The position numbers were made by a program, and so were the translations under genes. The notes under the pieces are model-generated. The model saw nothing but the letters and a program-made list of their open reading frames with translations. It ran no database searches and was not told the DNA's origin. 64,000 nucleotides of DNA, from assembly GCF_001552635.1 (NCBI RefSeq), contig NZ_BCRO01000007.1, positions 37,464-101,463 on the forward strand. Reading direction: 5' to 3'. Within the stretch, counting starts at the first letter, position 1. Every line of letters starts with the position of its first letter. Positions 52,761-61,493 of the stretch are shown here, piece after piece. Source of the DNA: Actinomadura hibisca NBRC 15177 (GTDB lineage Bacteria > Actinomycetota > Actinomycetes > Streptosporangiales > Streptosporangiaceae).

Positions 52761-53833
52761 TGCTCGACCTCCGGCAGGTCCGGCTCGGTCGAGACCTGGC
52801 GGATCGCGGCCTTGTTGTGGGCCAGCGACTCGCCCGGCTCGACCGGGAAGTGGCAGGCGGTGCGGTGGTCGGCGGCGTCGCCCTCGCGCACCACCAGCGG
52901 CGGGTCCTCCGCCACGCACCGCTCCTGCGCCTTGGGGCAGCGCGGGTGGAACCGGCAGCCGGACGGCGGGTCGATGGGCGAGGGCACGTCGCCGCTCAGC
53001 ACCACCCGCTCGGCGCGCTCGGCCAGGTCGGGGTCGGCGATGGAGGCGGCCGACAGCAGCGCCGCCGAGTAGGGGTGGCGGGGCCGCTGGTACAGCTCCT
53101 CGGCCGCGGCCCCCTCACCGATCTTCCCCAGGTACATGACCGCGACCCGGTCGCTGACGTAGCGCACCACCGACAGGTCGTGCGCGATGAACAGGTAGGT
53201 CAGCCCGAACTCGTTCTGCAGGTCCTTCAGCAGGTTGATGACCTGCGCCTGGATCGACACGTCCAGCGCCGACACCGGCTCGTCGCACACGATCAGCTTG
53301 GGGCGCAGCGCGAGCGCGCGCGCCACCCCGATGCGCTGGCGCTGGCCGCCGGAGAACTCGGCGGGGAACCGGTTGAAGTGCTCGGGGTTCAGCCCGACCA
53401 GCTCCATCAGCTCCTGCACGCGCTTCTTGCGGTCGGCGCCGTCGGCCAGGCCGTGGATGGCGAACGGGTCGCCGATGATCGACCCGACCCGGCGGCGCGG
53501 GTTCAGCGAGCCGTAGGGGTCCTGGAAGATCATCTGCACGTCGCGGCGGAACGCCTTCAGGCCCGCCGCCGACAGCCTGGTGATGTCGGTGCCCTCGAAC
53601 AGGATGCGCCCGGCGGTGACCGGGTGCAGGCCGGTGATGCAGCGCGCCAGGGTGGACTTGCCCGACCCCGACTCCCCCACCACGCCGAGGGTCTCGCCGC
53701 GCCGGATGCTGAGGTCCACGCCGTCGACGGCGTGGACGCGGGCGACCTCCTTCTTGAAGATGACGCCCTGCTTGATGGGGAAGTGCTTGACCACGCCCTC
53801 CGCCTGGACCAGGGGCTCCTCGGGGGCGCTCAC
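52757..53833 (-). CDS. Oligopeptide ABC importer ATPase (OppF type), system 2
   Basis: The 358-residue ATPase carries Walker [11 protein letters not shown]-loop MIFQDPYGSLNPRRRVG, signature FSGGQRQR, Walker [15 protein letters not shown], switch His in FIAHDLSVV and the C-terminal Cys segment GCRFHPRCPKAQERC. GTG 53833 overlaps the OppD stop (GTGA). An extension of the frame to 54073 shadows OppD. It couples with OppD-type ATPase 2 to power the second importer. Unlike its counterpart in system 1 it has no low-complexity N-terminal tail. Confidence 0.93.
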   Translation of the reverse strand: MSAPEEPLVQAEGVVKHFPIKQGVIFKKEVARVHAVDGVDLSIRRGETLGVVGESGSGKSTLARCITGLHPVTAGRILFEGTDITRLSAAGLKAFRRDVQMIFQDPYGSLNPRRRVGSIIGDPFAIHGLADGADRKKRVQELMELVGLNPEHFNRFPAEFSGGQRQRIGVARALALRPKLIVCDEPVSALDVSIQAQVINLLKDLQNEFGLTYLFIAHDLSVVRYVSDRVAVMYLGKIGEGAAAEELYQRPRHPYSAALLSAASIADPDLAERAERVVLSGDVPSPIDPPSGCRFHPRCPKAQERCVAEDPPLVVREGDAADHRTACHFPVEPGESLAHNKAAIRQVSTEPDLPEVEQ

Positions 53834-55029
53834 CGGGCGTCCCCGTTCCCGTCGTCGCGCGTCGCGCCGCCCGGCTCGCCGCCAGGATCGCCGGCCGTCG
53901 CGTCGCGGGGCCCGCCGGGCGCGCCGTCGGGCTCGTCGCGCGTTCCGCCGAGCACCTGCTCGCGCGTCCCGCCATGGGTGTGGCCGATGGGCGCGCGGCC
54001 CGCCGAGACGGCCCGCAGCCGCAGGTGCTCGGTCTCCTCGTCCAGCCCGGCCGCCTCCACCGGCAACCAGCACGCCGAGTCGTGCGGCGCGCCGGGCGAC
54101 AGCCGGTCGCCGCCCACCTCGCGCAGCGGCGGGTCGTCGGTGCGGCAGCGGTCCATCACGTAGGCGCAGCGGGGGTGGAACACGCAGCCGGACGGCAGGT
54201 TGATCAGGCTGGGGGGCTGGCCCGGGATCGCGCTGAGCCGGTCGCCGCCCGCCGCCGACGGCACCGACTCCAGCAGGCCCTTGGTGTAGGGGTGGTGCGG
54301 CCGGTAGTACAGGTCGCGGCGGCCGGCGCGCTCGGCGGCCTGGCCGCCGTACATCACCAGCACCTCGTCGGCCATGTCGGCGATCACCCCGAGGTCGTGG
54401 GTGATCATGATGAGGGCGGTGTCGAACTCGCGCTGCAGCCGCCGCATCAGGTCCAGGATCTGCGCCTGGACGGTGGCGTCCAGCGCGGTGGTGGGCTCGT
54501 CGGCGATGATGAGCTTGGGGTTGAGCGCCAGCGCCATCGCGATCATCGCGCGCTGCCGCATGCCGCCGGAGAACTGGTGCGGGTACTCCTGGGCGCGGCG
54601 GTCGGGCTGCGGGATGCCGACCAGGTCCAGCATCTCGACCGCGCGCTTGCGCGTCTGCTCGCGGGAGGCGCCGGGGTCGTGCGCCTTGATCATCTCCTCG
54701 ATCTGCCGGCCCACCCGGTACAGCGGGTGCAGGCTGGACAGCGGGTCCTGGAAGATCATCCCGACCTCGGCGCCGCGGATCTGCCGCATGCGCTTGTCGC
54801 TGACCGTCAGCAGGTCCCGGCCCTCGAACAGCGCCTGCCCGGAGACGGTCGCGCCGGGGGTGAGGCGCATCAGCGTCTGGGTGCTGACGCTCTTGCCCGA
54901 GCCGGACTCGCCGACGATGCCGAGGGTGCGGCCGCGTTCCACGCTGAACGAGACCCCGCGCACGGCGTGCACCACGCCGTCGGCGGTGTTGAAGGAGACC
55001 CGGAGGTCGGTCACCTCGAGAAGACTCAT
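53830..55029 (-). CDS. Oligopeptide ABC importer ATPase (OppD type), system 2
   Basis: The 399-residue ATPase has Walker [10 protein letters not shown]-loop [17 protein letters not shown], signature FSGGMRQR, Walker [16 protein letters not shown], switch His in [10 protein letters not shown], and the Cys segment GCVFHPRCAYVMDRC. It has an extra C-terminal tail of about 60 residues rich in Gly, Asp and Arg (GGTREQVLGGTRDEPDG), encoded by imperfect repeats, not usual for OppD. It is the second gene of the operon, after the binding protein and a strong hairpin. Confidence 0.93.
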   Translation of the reverse strand: MSLLEVTDLRVSFNTADGVVHAVRGVSFSVERGRTLGIVGESGSGKSVSTQTLMRLTPGATVSGQALFEGRDLLTVSDKRMRQIRGAEVGMIFQDPLSSLHPLYRVGRQIEEMIKAHDPGASREQTRKRAVEMLDLVGIPQPDRRAQEYPHQFSGGMRQRAMIAMALALNPKLIIADEPTTALDATVQAQILDLMRRLQREFDTALIMITHDLGVIADMADEVLVMYGGQAAERAGRRDLYYRPHHPYTKGLLESVPSAAGGDRLSAIPGQPPSLINLPSGCVFHPRCAYVMDRCRTDDPPLREVGGDRLSPGAPHDSACWLPVEAAGLDEETEHLRLRAVSAGRAPIGHTHGGTREQVLGGTRDEPDGAPGGPRDATAGDPGGEPGGATRDDGNGDAR

Positions 55030-55068
55030 CGACGCCCCTTCGCGTCAGGGATGGCCGGCGGACCGCGG

Positions 55069-55104
55069 CGCGGCCGGGACCGCCGGGCGGCGGTCCCGGC
55101 CGCG
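55069..55104 (-). terminator. Strong hairpin after the binding-protein gene, system 2
   Basis: A perfect 16-bp inverted repeat (arms 55069-55084 and 55089-55104, CGCGGCCGGGACCGCC and its complement) with a 4-base loop. It starts 6 bases past the binding-protein stop, inside the operon. It mirrors the arrangement in importer 1. Confidence 0.75.
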
Positions 55105-55109
55105 GCCGG

Positions 55110-56891
55110 TCACGACAGTTCGATCTGGTTGAAGTCGTAGGCCTGGTACTGCGGCAGGTACAGCGCGTTCTTCACCCGCGAGGAGTGGAAGATCGGGTAC
55201 TTCTGGTTCATGAAGGGCACGATCGCCGCGTCCTGCATGATCAGCCGGTCCGCCTGCGCCCAGGAGCCCGCGGCCTCCTCGGTGGTCTTGGCCTGCAGCG
55301 CCTTGTCGATCAGCGCGTTGACCTGGGCGTTGTTGTAGCCGCCGTAGTTGGTGGAGTTGGGGCCGTAGTGCCGGCCGTCGAACAGCGGCACGATGGTGGT
55401 GCGGCCGTTGTTGCCGTACCAGTCGGGCTGCCAGCCGGGCGCGGCGATGTCCCACTTGCCGGCCCTGGCGTCGGCCGGGGTGACCAGCGTGGTGTTGTAG
55501 AAGGTGCCGGCCGAGTCGGAGGTGAGCTGGGCGTCGATGCCGCACGCCTTCAGGTTCGCCTGGAGCGACTGCGCGATCTTCGGGTGGTTGCTGCTGGTCC
55601 GGTAGGGGAACTTCAGCCTCAGCCCGTTCGGGTACCCGGCGGCGGTGAGCATCTGCTTGCACTTGTTCGGGTCGCCGGAGTTGCCCTGCGTCGGGTACGG
55701 ATTGGCCTGCTCGTAGCCGACGCTGCCGGGCGGGATCACCTGGTTGAGCACCTGCGACACGTCGGGGCCGCCGTAGATCTGCACCAGCGCGGTCTTGTCG
55801 ACGGCGTACTGGATCGCCTGCCGCACCTCCTTCTTGCCCAGCGCCCGGTTGTTGTTCGGGCTGAGGGTGTTGAAGACGAGGTAGGGGTTGCTGCTGGAGC
55901 CGTCCTGGATCTTGAAGTTGTCGTTGGACTTCAGGCTCTGGATCTTGGCGGTCGGCACCGGCTGGTCCCAGGCGATGTCGGCGGCGCCCTGCTCGATCTG
56001 CTGCTGGACGACGTCGGGCGACTCCTGGCCCAGCGTGATCTGGATCTTGTCGGGGTTCTGCGCCCGGGTGGGGTCGGTGTCGGGCTTCCAGTTCGGGTTC
56101 TTGTCCAGCACGTACTCCTTGTTGGGCGAGTACGAGGTGATCTGGTAGGGCCCGTTGGAGATCGTGTTCTTGCGGAACTCGGGGCTGTCGGGGACGTACT
56201 TGTCGTACTCCGCCGGGGCCGCCGCCGCGAACTGCATCGCCAGGATGTTGGTGATGTCGCTGGCCGGGCGGGTCAGCTTGAGCACCAGCGTGGTGTCGTC
56301 CTTGGCCTGCAGCCCCGACACCTGGTTGTCGTTCTGGTAGGCCGCGATCGACTGGGCGCTCTTGGCGTCGGCCTTCTCGAAGCCCTTGCAGAAGGCGTCC
56401 ATGCCCTCGATGGTCTCGGTGTAGTACGCCTTGCCGCCCGACGGCTTGGCCGGGTTGCAGACGCGCTTGACGCCGCGCACGAAGTCGGCGGCGGTCACCG
56501 GCCGGGGCGGGCTCGTGTTCCACTGCACGCCCTCGCGCAGCTTGATGGTGTAGGTCCGGCCGTCGGCGCTGATGCCGCCGTTGTCGGTGGTCGGGAGCTC
56601 GCTGGCCATGTCCGGCTGGACCTTGATGGCCTCGTCGAAGCTGTCGTCGCCCTTGTAGCCGAACAGCGTGCGCGCGAACTGGCGCGACAGCACCCCGCCC
56701 CAGGTGGTGTAGGTGCTGGAGCTGTCGAGGTGGTCCACGTCGGAGGCGCCGAGCACCTTCAGCGTGCCCCCGCCGCCACCGCCGCCGCCCCCGCCGCCGC
56801 TGCCGCTGTCGCCGCCGCCGCAGGCGGCCAGCCCGAGCATGACCACGCCCAGCCCGGCGGTGACCGCCACCCCCCGCTTCCCTGCTGCCAT
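55110..56891 (-). CDS. Oligopeptide-binding lipoprotein (SBP family 5), system 2
   Basis: This 593-residue binding protein starts with a signal peptide (GVAVTAGLGVVMLGL) and lipobox LAAC with Cys24. A Gly/Ser linker and the SBP-5 fold follow: GGTLKVLGASDVDHLDSSST, YTIKLREGVQWNTSPPRPVT, KSAQSIAAYQNDNQV, and WDIAAPGWQPDWYGNNGR near the C-terminus. Ligand contacts cannot be read. ATG 56891 is preceded by GGGGGAG; the frame to 56963 lacks this. It is the first gene of operon 2. A gene-free 214-base stretch upstream (with TTGACT at about 56981) probably holds the promoter. Confidence 0.94.
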   Translation of the reverse strand: MAAGKRGVAVTAGLGVVMLGLAACGGGDSGSGGGGGGGGGGGTLKVLGASDVDHLDSSSTYTTWGGVLSRQFARTLFGYKGDDSFDEAIKVQPDMASELPTTDNGGISADGRTYTIKLREGVQWNTSPPRPVTAADFVRGVKRVCNPAKPSGGKAYYTETIEGMDAFCKGFEKADAKSAQSIAAYQNDNQVSGLQAKDDTTLVLKLTRPASDITNILAMQFAAAAPAEYDKYVPDSPEFRKNTISNGPYQITSYSPNKEYVLDKNPNWKPDTDPTRAQNPDKIQITLGQESPDVVQQQIEQGAADIAWDQPVPTAKIQSLKSNDNFKIQDGSSSNPYLVFNTLSPNNNRALGKKEVRQAIQYAVDKTALVQIYGGPDVSQVLNQVIPPGSVGYEQANPYPTQGNSGDPNKCKQMLTAAGYPNGLRLKFPYRTSSNHPKIAQSLQANLKACGIDAQLTSDSAGTFYNTTLVTPADARAGKWDIAAPGWQPDWYGNNGRTTIVPLFDGRHYGPNSTNYGGYNNAQVNALIDKALQAKTTEEAAGSWAQADRLIMQDAAIVPFMNQKYPIFHSSRVKNALYLPQYQAYDFNQIELS

Positions 56892-57105
56892 CTGCACTCC
56901 CCCGTCTGCGTGATGACCGTTCGGCCAGCCATCCCGTGAGGGGGCTGCCCCGCCGCGCCCCACGAAGATCGCATTAGGTAGTCAAATTAGCACTCAGGGT
57001 GAGTCACGGGCGCGCACGCACCCCGATCAGGGCGTGTGGCGGAGGTCGGGCGGCGGGACGCGCGGCGCGCCGGCGGGACGGGCGGCGGCGCTGGTCAGGC
57101 GCCGG

Positions 57106-57870
57106 TCAGAGGACGGCGGTCCAGGCGTCGGGGTCGCCGGGCGCGGCGGAGAAGTCGTAGCGGACCGCGCCGGGGGTGAGCGCGGCCAGGCTGACCGAGC
57201 TGGTGCCCCACACGCGGCCGTCGCCGATGTCGAGCAGGGGCAGCAGCGCCCGCGGGTCGGTGCGCGGCAGGCCGTCGCCGTGCAGCAGCGGCAGCCACTC
57301 GCCCCACGCCTCGGCGCCGCCCCGGCCGGGCAGCGGCTCGGGCCGCCGGGCGGCGGCGAGGCGCGGCCGGAAGTGGGCGAGGCGCGCCAGCATGAACGCG
57401 TCCTCGGTGCCGCCCTCCCGGTGGTCCTCGCCCTCCAGGCCGCTGTTGACGATCACGTGCAGGCCCGCGCCGAGCGTGCGCTCGGTGAGGTCGGCGCCGT
57501 TCCAGCCCCACAGGCGGACCCGGTCGGGCTCGGCGCACAGCAGGTGGAAGGGGTCGAAGCGGGGCAGGTCCAGGTCGCCGAGCTTGCCTTCGGCGGCCAT
57601 CAGCAGCGGCAGTTCGCCGCGCGACAGGCGGTGCGCCTCGGGGACCAGCGGGCCGCGCCCGTTGAGGACGGTGGCCGCGCGCGGCGCGCCCGGGTCGACG
57701 GCGAACCAGGTGCCCCCGGCGCGCAGGTCGCGCCCGGCGACGAGCGCGGGCCGGTCGGGCCAGTGGTGGCCGGGCGGCGTCCAGGAGCGGACGACGAACT
57801 CGTCCCGGACGCCGACGAGCAGCACCGGGACCGGGGAGGCGGGGTCGACACTGACGATCGCCGTACACAT
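57106..57870 (-). CDS. NRDE (TANGO2-like) family protein
   Basis: The 254-residue product starts MCTAIVSVDP, with Cys2 as the expected N-terminal nucleophile of the Ntn-hydrolase-like fold. It has the NRDE-family VRDEFVVRSWTPPGHHWPDRP and RDLRAGGTWFAVD blocks; note the variant RDEF instead of NRDE. NGRGP and LIVNSGLEG-type segments follow. The TANGO2/NRDE family has recently been linked to heme handling, but its chemistry is unsettled. ATG 57870 rather than the frame to 57897 places Cys at position 2, as the family requires. Confidence 0.85.
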   Translation of the reverse strand: MCTAIVSVDPASPVPVLLVGVRDEFVVRSWTPPGHHWPDRPALVAGRDLRAGGTWFAVDPGAPRAATVLNGRGPLVPEAHRLSRGELPLLMAAEGKLGDLDLPRFDPFHLLCAEPDRVRLWGWNGADLTERTLGAGLHVIVNSGLEGEDHREGGTEDAFMLARLAHFRPRLAAARRPEPLPGRGGAEAWGEWLPLLHGDGLPRTDPRALLPLLDIGDGRVWGTSSVSLAALTPGAVRYDFSAAPGDPDAWTAVL

Positions 57871-57923
57871 GCCACATATTTGAGCACTAGCGGGCAAATC
57901 GCCTCACGGCGGGGTGGAGCGGT

Positions 57924-58700
57924 CTACAGCGGGGGCCAGGGAACCGCAGGCCAGTCCTCGGGCGGGTAGGGGTGGATGCGGTGCTTCAGCATCAGCTCCA
58001 CGCGGCGGCGGGTGGCCTCGACCTCCTCCTCGGTCAGCAGCCCCGCCAGGGTGCGGCCCAGCCCGTCGCGCAGCGCCGCCTCCACCCGCTCCAGCGCCTG
58101 CACGGCCTCGGCCGTCAGCTTCTTGCCGCGCCACTGCCACAACACCGTGCGCAGCTTGTACTCGGTGGAGAAGCACACCCCGTGGTCGCAGCCGTAGACG
58201 TGGTCGCCGCCGGGCGGCAGCAGGTGCCCGATCTTGCGGTCGGCGTTGTTGACGACCGCGTCGAACACCGCCATCCGGCGGATCGCCTCGTCGTCGGAAC
58301 GCGACAGCGCCACCAGGTCGACGTCGGGGTCGGGCTCCACCCACAGCTGCACCATGCCCGGACCGTAGGGGCCGTCGCGGTGCACGGTCGGCGGTACCAC
58401 GTTCCAGCCCATCGCCTGCGAGACCGCGTAGGCGGCGACCTCCCGCTCGGCCAGGGTGCCGTCGGGGAAGTCCCACAGCGGGCGCTCGCCCGCCACCGGC
58501 TTGTAGACGCAGGCCGCGCGCAGCCCCTCGCCCTCGATCGAGCAGTACAGGGTGGCGTTGGACGCCTGCACCAGGCGGCCCTCCACCTCCAGGCGGCCCC
58601 GCAGCAGCAGCCGCTCGGCGGCCACCACGTCACGCGGGGAGACCGGCGGCCCGAGCGGGCCGTCGCCGGCGGGAGTGCGATCCCGGGAGGGCTGCGTCAT
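57924..58700 (-). CDS. SCO1664-family protein (PI3/4-kinase-like fold)
   Basis: The 258-residue protein belongs to the SCO1664 family of actinobacteria. SNATLYCSIEGEGLRAACVYKP, with the Lys in VYKP, and GVCFSTEYKLRTVLWQW with DAVVNNADRKIGHLL (the DRK of the catalytic loop) resemble the PI3/4-kinase or HipA-like fold. So a kinase activity is conceivable, unproven. The gene sits downstream of DUF3090 and histidine phosphatase genes, the arrangement seen in Streptomyces beside mshC. ATG 58700 is favoured by domain limits. The upstream 186 bases contain GC-rich repeats (58756-58814). Confidence 0.85.
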   Translation of the reverse strand: MTQPSRDRTPAGDGPLGPPVSPRDVVAAERLLLRGRLEVEGRLVQASNATLYCSIEGEGLRAACVYKPVAGERPLWDFPDGTLAEREVAAYAVSQAMGWNVVPPTVHRDGPYGPGMVQLWVEPDPDVDLVALSRSDDEAIRRMAVFDAVVNNADRKIGHLLPPGGDHVYGCDHGVCFSTEYKLRTVLWQWRGKKLTAEAVQALERVEAALRDGLGRTLAGLLTEEEVEATRRRVELMLKHRIHPYPPEDWPAVPWPPL

Positions 58701-58755
58701 GGCGCCATTCTCCCGGTGCCCGCGCCCATGATCCAGCACTCCGCCGCGCCCCCCG

Positions 58756-58814
58756 CCGTGCTCGCCACCGTGTTCGCCGCAGTGCTTCCCGGCGTGCTTG
58801 CCACCGTGCTCGCC
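58756..58814. repeat. 24-base imperfect direct repeat between DUF3090 and SCO1664-type genes
   Basis: gccgtgctcgccaccgtg (58756 on) recurs as ggcgtgcttgccaccgtg (58791 on), with 24-base units spaced 35 bases apart and about 3 mismatches. It occupies most of the 186-base gap between the two genes. Confidence 0.5.
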
Positions 58815-58886
58815 GCGCCGCGTCCCGCCGTGTACCCCGTCGCGCAGCCCGCTCCGCGCTCCCCCGCGCGCCCCGTCGCCGTCATC

Positions 58887-59435
58887 TCAGCCCAGGTACC
58901 CGTTCTGGCGGGGGCACACGTGGCCCGCCTCGTCCAGCGGCAGCCCGCACAGCGGGCACGGCGGCCGCCCGGCCGACACCACCTTCAGCGCGCGCTCGGC
59001 GAACGCCCGCGCCTGGCCCGCGGTGATGCGCACCCGCAACACCGCGATCGCCGGGTCGTCGGCGCCGACCTCGGCGTCCGGCTCGCCCTCGGTGACCTCC
59101 TGCGCCTCGATGACCACCCGCTCCTCGTCGGGGTCCCAGGCCAGCGCCATCGTGCCGACCCGGAACTCCTCCTCCACCGGCTGGTCGAGCGGCGCGTCGT
59201 CGTGCAGCTCGGCCGGGGCGACCGCCGGGACCGCCGCGTCGCCGCCGGTCCGGCGCAGCACCTCGTCCAGCAGCTCCTCCAGCCGCTCGGCCAGCAGCGT
59301 CACCTGGAACTTCTCCAGCGCCACGCTGGTCACGCGCGCGCCCGAGCGGGCCTGGAGGTAGAAGGCGCGCTCCCCGGGCCGACCGACGGTGCCCGCGACG
59401 AACCTGTCGGGCAGTTCATAGGAGATGACCGGCAT
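58887..59435 (-). CDS. DUF3090 family protein
   Basis: The 182-residue protein matches DUF3090, an actinobacterial family. MPVISYELPDRFVAGTVGRP opens it, AFYLQARSGARVTSVALEK follows, and a zinc-ribbon-like C-terminus CPLCGLPLDEAGHVCP ends it. An acidic middle region (LDEVLRR ... AELHDDAP) separates the two. ATG 59435 is seven bases past a TAGGGT -10 element, so the mRNA is probably leaderless. It ends 186 bases before the SCO1664-type gene. Function unknown; likely part of a module with the phosphatase and SCO1664 proteins. Confidence 0.88.
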   Translation of the reverse strand: MPVISYELPDRFVAGTVGRPGERAFYLQARSGARVTSVALEKFQVTLLAERLEELLDEVLRRTGGDAAVPAVAPAELHDDAPLDQPVEEEFRVGTMALAWDPDEERVVIEAQEVTEGEPDAEVGADDPAIAVLRVRITAGQARAFAERALKVVSAGRPPCPLCGLPLDEAGHVCPRQNGYLG

Positions 59436-59442
59436 GACAACG

Positions 59443-59448
59443 ACCCTA
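59443..59448 (-). promoter_or_regulatory. -10 element for leaderless DUF3090 mRNA
   Basis: TAGGGT on the minus strand ends seven bases before ATG 59435. The element overlaps the last codon of the phosphatase gene. Confidence 0.55.
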
Positions 59449-60144
59449 CGCGCCGCCGCCCACGGGCGCGTCACCCTGTCCCCCGGCGGGGCGCGTGTCG
59501 GGCGCGGGCAGCAGTCCGGCGACGTCGCCGCCGGTGTCGTTGAGGCGCACCAGGAACGGCCGCAGCTCGGTGTAGCGGATCACCGTCAGCGACGCGGGCC
59601 CGGCCTCGATCCGCTGGAACTGGTCCAGGTGCAGGCCGAGCGCGTCGGCGACGACCGCCTTGATGATGTCGCCGTGGCTGCACACCAGGTAGGCCGCGTC
59701 CGGCCCGTGGTCGGCGGCGACGCGGGCGTTCCAGTCGCGGACGGCGGCGACGGCGCGGTGCTGGGCGGCCGCCAGCGACTCCCCCTCGGGCCCGGGGAAG
59801 CGCGCCGCGCTCGGGTGGGCCTGCACGACCCGCCACAGCGGCTCCTCGGCCAGCTCCTTGAGGGGGCGGCCGGTCCAGTCGCCGTAGCGGACCTCGCCGA
59901 ACCGCTCGTCCACCTCGACCTTGGCGGCGGGCCCGCGCGCGGCGGCGATGGCCTCGGCGGTCTGGAGGCAGCGGTCCAGCGGGCTGGACACCACCGCGGC
60001 CAGCGGCAGCCCGGCCAGCCGCGCGGCGACGGCGGCGGCCTGCGCGCGTCCCCGCTCGTCCAGCGGCAGCGCCGGCGTCCACCCGGCCAGCACGGGCCCG
60101 GTCAGCTCGGTGAGGCCGTGCCGCACCAGCAGAAGCGTCGTCAC
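59446..60144 (-). CDS. Histidine phosphatase (MSMEG_4193-like)
   Basis: The 232-residue protein is a branch-1 histidine phosphatase: TTLLLVRHGLTE holds the catalytic RHG His, with VVSSPLDRCLQTAEAIAAARG, ERFGEVRYGDWTGRPLKEL, and the second catalytic His in YLVCSHGDIIKAVVADALGL. It removes phosphate from a small molecule not determined here. The GTG at 60144 lies seven bases after a TAGAGT -10 element and is taken as a leaderless start; a GTG nine bases earlier would lie inside the promoter. It ends 10 bases before the DUF3090 start codon. Confidence 0.92.
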   Translation of the reverse strand: MTTLLLVRHGLTELTGPVLAGWTPALPLDERGRAQAAAVAARLAGLPLAAVVSSPLDRCLQTAEAIAAARGPAAKVEVDERFGEVRYGDWTGRPLKELAEEPLWRVVQAHPSAARFPGPEGESLAAAQHRAVAAVRDWNARVAADHGPDAAYLVCSHGDIIKAVVADALGLHLDQFQRIEAGPASLTVIRYTELRPFLVRLNDTGGDVAGLLPAPDTRPAGGQGDAPVGGGA

Positions 60145-60151
60145 GGCACGC

Positions 60152-60157
60152 ACTCTA
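60152..60157 (-). promoter_or_regulatory. -10 element for leaderless histidine phosphatase mRNA
   Basis: TAGAGT on the minus strand ends seven bases before GTG 60144. Confidence 0.55.
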
Positions 60158-60293
60158 CGACGCCGGGGCCCGGGACGTCCCACCCCGGCCGGGTGCGCGC
60201 GGTTCGCCAGGCGGTGCCCGGGTCGCGGGGACGGGGCGCGATCGTCCATCATTCTCCCCTAAGCTCCCCCGGCATGCGTGAGGACGGGCCACC

Positions 60294-61280
60294 GTGATCG
60301 TTGACCAGGCCATCTACTCCCGAGGGGTGCGGCGCACCATCGACGGCGACATCAGCGACGCCTTCGACGCCGCCCGCGCCCAGGCGGAGCGGGAGGGCGG
60401 GCGCTGCTTCGTGTGGATCGGCCTGCACGAGCCGAGCCAGGCGGAGTTCGAGCTGGTGCGCGAGGAGCTGGGGCTGCACCCGCTGGCGGCCGAGGACGCG
60501 GTGAAGGCGCACCAGCGGCCCAAGCTGGAGCGCTACGACGACTCCCTGTTCACGGTGCTGAAGACGCTGACCTACGCCGACGCCACCTCCGACATCGAGG
60601 TCGGCGAGATCATGCTGTTCGTCGGCCCGGACTTCGTGGTGACGGTGCGGCACGGGACCGGCAACCCGCTGGGGCCGGTCCGCAAGCGGCTGGAGGCCGA
60701 CGGCGAGCTGTTGCAACACGGCCCGGCGGCGGTGCTGTACGCGGTGTGCGACCAGGTCGTGGACACCTACAGCGAGATCGTGCACGAGGTCGAGGTGGAC
60801 ATCATCGAGCTGGAGCGCGCGGTGTTCCGGCCCGGCGGGTCCGACGTGACCGAGGACATCTACTCCCTCAAGCGCGAGGTGCTGGAGTTCCGCACCGCGC
60901 AGGACCCGCTGGTGCCGGTGCTCCAGGAGATCGTGCGGGGCCGGGTGCCCGAGTGCGAGCCGGTCCGCGAGTACTTCCGCGACGTGCTGGACCACCTGCT
61001 GCGGGTCGACGGGCAGGTGGACGCGCACAACGAGCTGCTCAACAGCGTGCTGACCGCGCACCTCGCACTGATGGGCAAGCAGCAGAACGAGGACATGCGC
61101 AAGATCTCGTCCTGGGCGGCGGTGATCGCGGTGCCGACCATGGTGGCGGGCTTCTACGGCATGAACTTCGACCACATGCCCGAGCTCAAGTGGTTGTACG
61201 GGTATCCGGCGATGATGTCGGTGATGGTCGTGGTGTGCGTGCTGGTGTACGTGCGGCTGCGCAAGAGCGGATGGTTGTGA
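60294..61280 (+). CDS. corA: CorA-family magnesium/cobalt channel
   Basis: The 328-residue protein has the CorA layout: a cytoplasmic funnel domain with HPLAAEDAVKAHQRPKLERY, a long stalk helix (about 190-270), then TM1 (AAVIAVPTMVAGFYGMNF) with the selectivity motif GMN followed by FDHMPE, and TM2 (AMMSVMVVVCVLVYVRL). It forms a pentamer carrying Mg2+ or Co2+ inward. GTG 60294 is the chosen start. The stop overlaps the start of a 35-residue membrane protein (TGATG), unusual for CorA. Confidence 0.95.
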   Translation: MIVDQAIYSRGVRRTIDGDISDAFDAARAQAEREGGRCFVWIGLHEPSQAEFELVREELGLHPLAAEDAVKAHQRPKLERYDDSLFTVLKTLTYADATSDIEVGEIMLFVGPDFVVTVRHGTGNPLGPVRKRLEADGELLQHGPAAVLYAVCDQVVDTYSEIVHEVEVDIIELERAVFRPGGSDVTEDIYSLKREVLEFRTAQDPLVPVLQEIVRGRVPECEPVREYFRDVLDHLLRVDGQVDAHNELLNSVLTAHLALMGKQQNEDMRKISSWAAVIAVPTMVAGFYGMNFDHMPELKWLYGYPAMMSVMVVVCVLVYVRLRKSGWL

Positions 61281-61387
61281 TGGCGGGCGGTTCCAAGCGG
61301 CACAAGATCTGGCCGGTCACCGTCATCACGCTGGTGCTGGTGTGGATCGCGGTGATCACCGTGCTGATCCACAACGGCGCGCGCTGA
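61280..61387 (+). CDS. 35-residue membrane protein coupled to corA
   Basis: Starting at an ATG that shares one base with the corA stop, the product reads MAGGSKRHKIWPV then a helix TVITLVLVWIAVITVLI and HNGAR. It is one membrane helix with a basic N-terminus, so the N-terminus stays inside. Translational coupling suggests a role with CorA, perhaps as a small regulatory subunit, but I know no family for it. Too short for most annotations, yet the overlap and hydrophobicity are good evidence. Confidence 0.65.
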   Translation: MAGGSKRHKIWPVTVITLVLVWIAVITVLIHNGAR

Positions 61388-61400
61388 GCCGCCGCCCGCC

Positions 61401-61493
61401 GTCAGCCGCCGATGCGGGCTGAGCCGCCGGCCGTCAGCCGCCGGGCATCGGTGCGGGCTGGGCCGCCGGTCGTCAGCCGTCGGTGCGGTCCGG
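61401..61493. repeat. Three imperfect tandem repeats in a convergent intergenic region
   Basis: Units start gtcagccgcc at 61401, 61433 and 61472 and are about 32 and 39 bases long, with the third cut short. The third unit contains the stop codon and last codons of the membrane-protein gene at 61473, so the earlier units look like duplications of that gene's 3' end. Confidence 0.7.
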
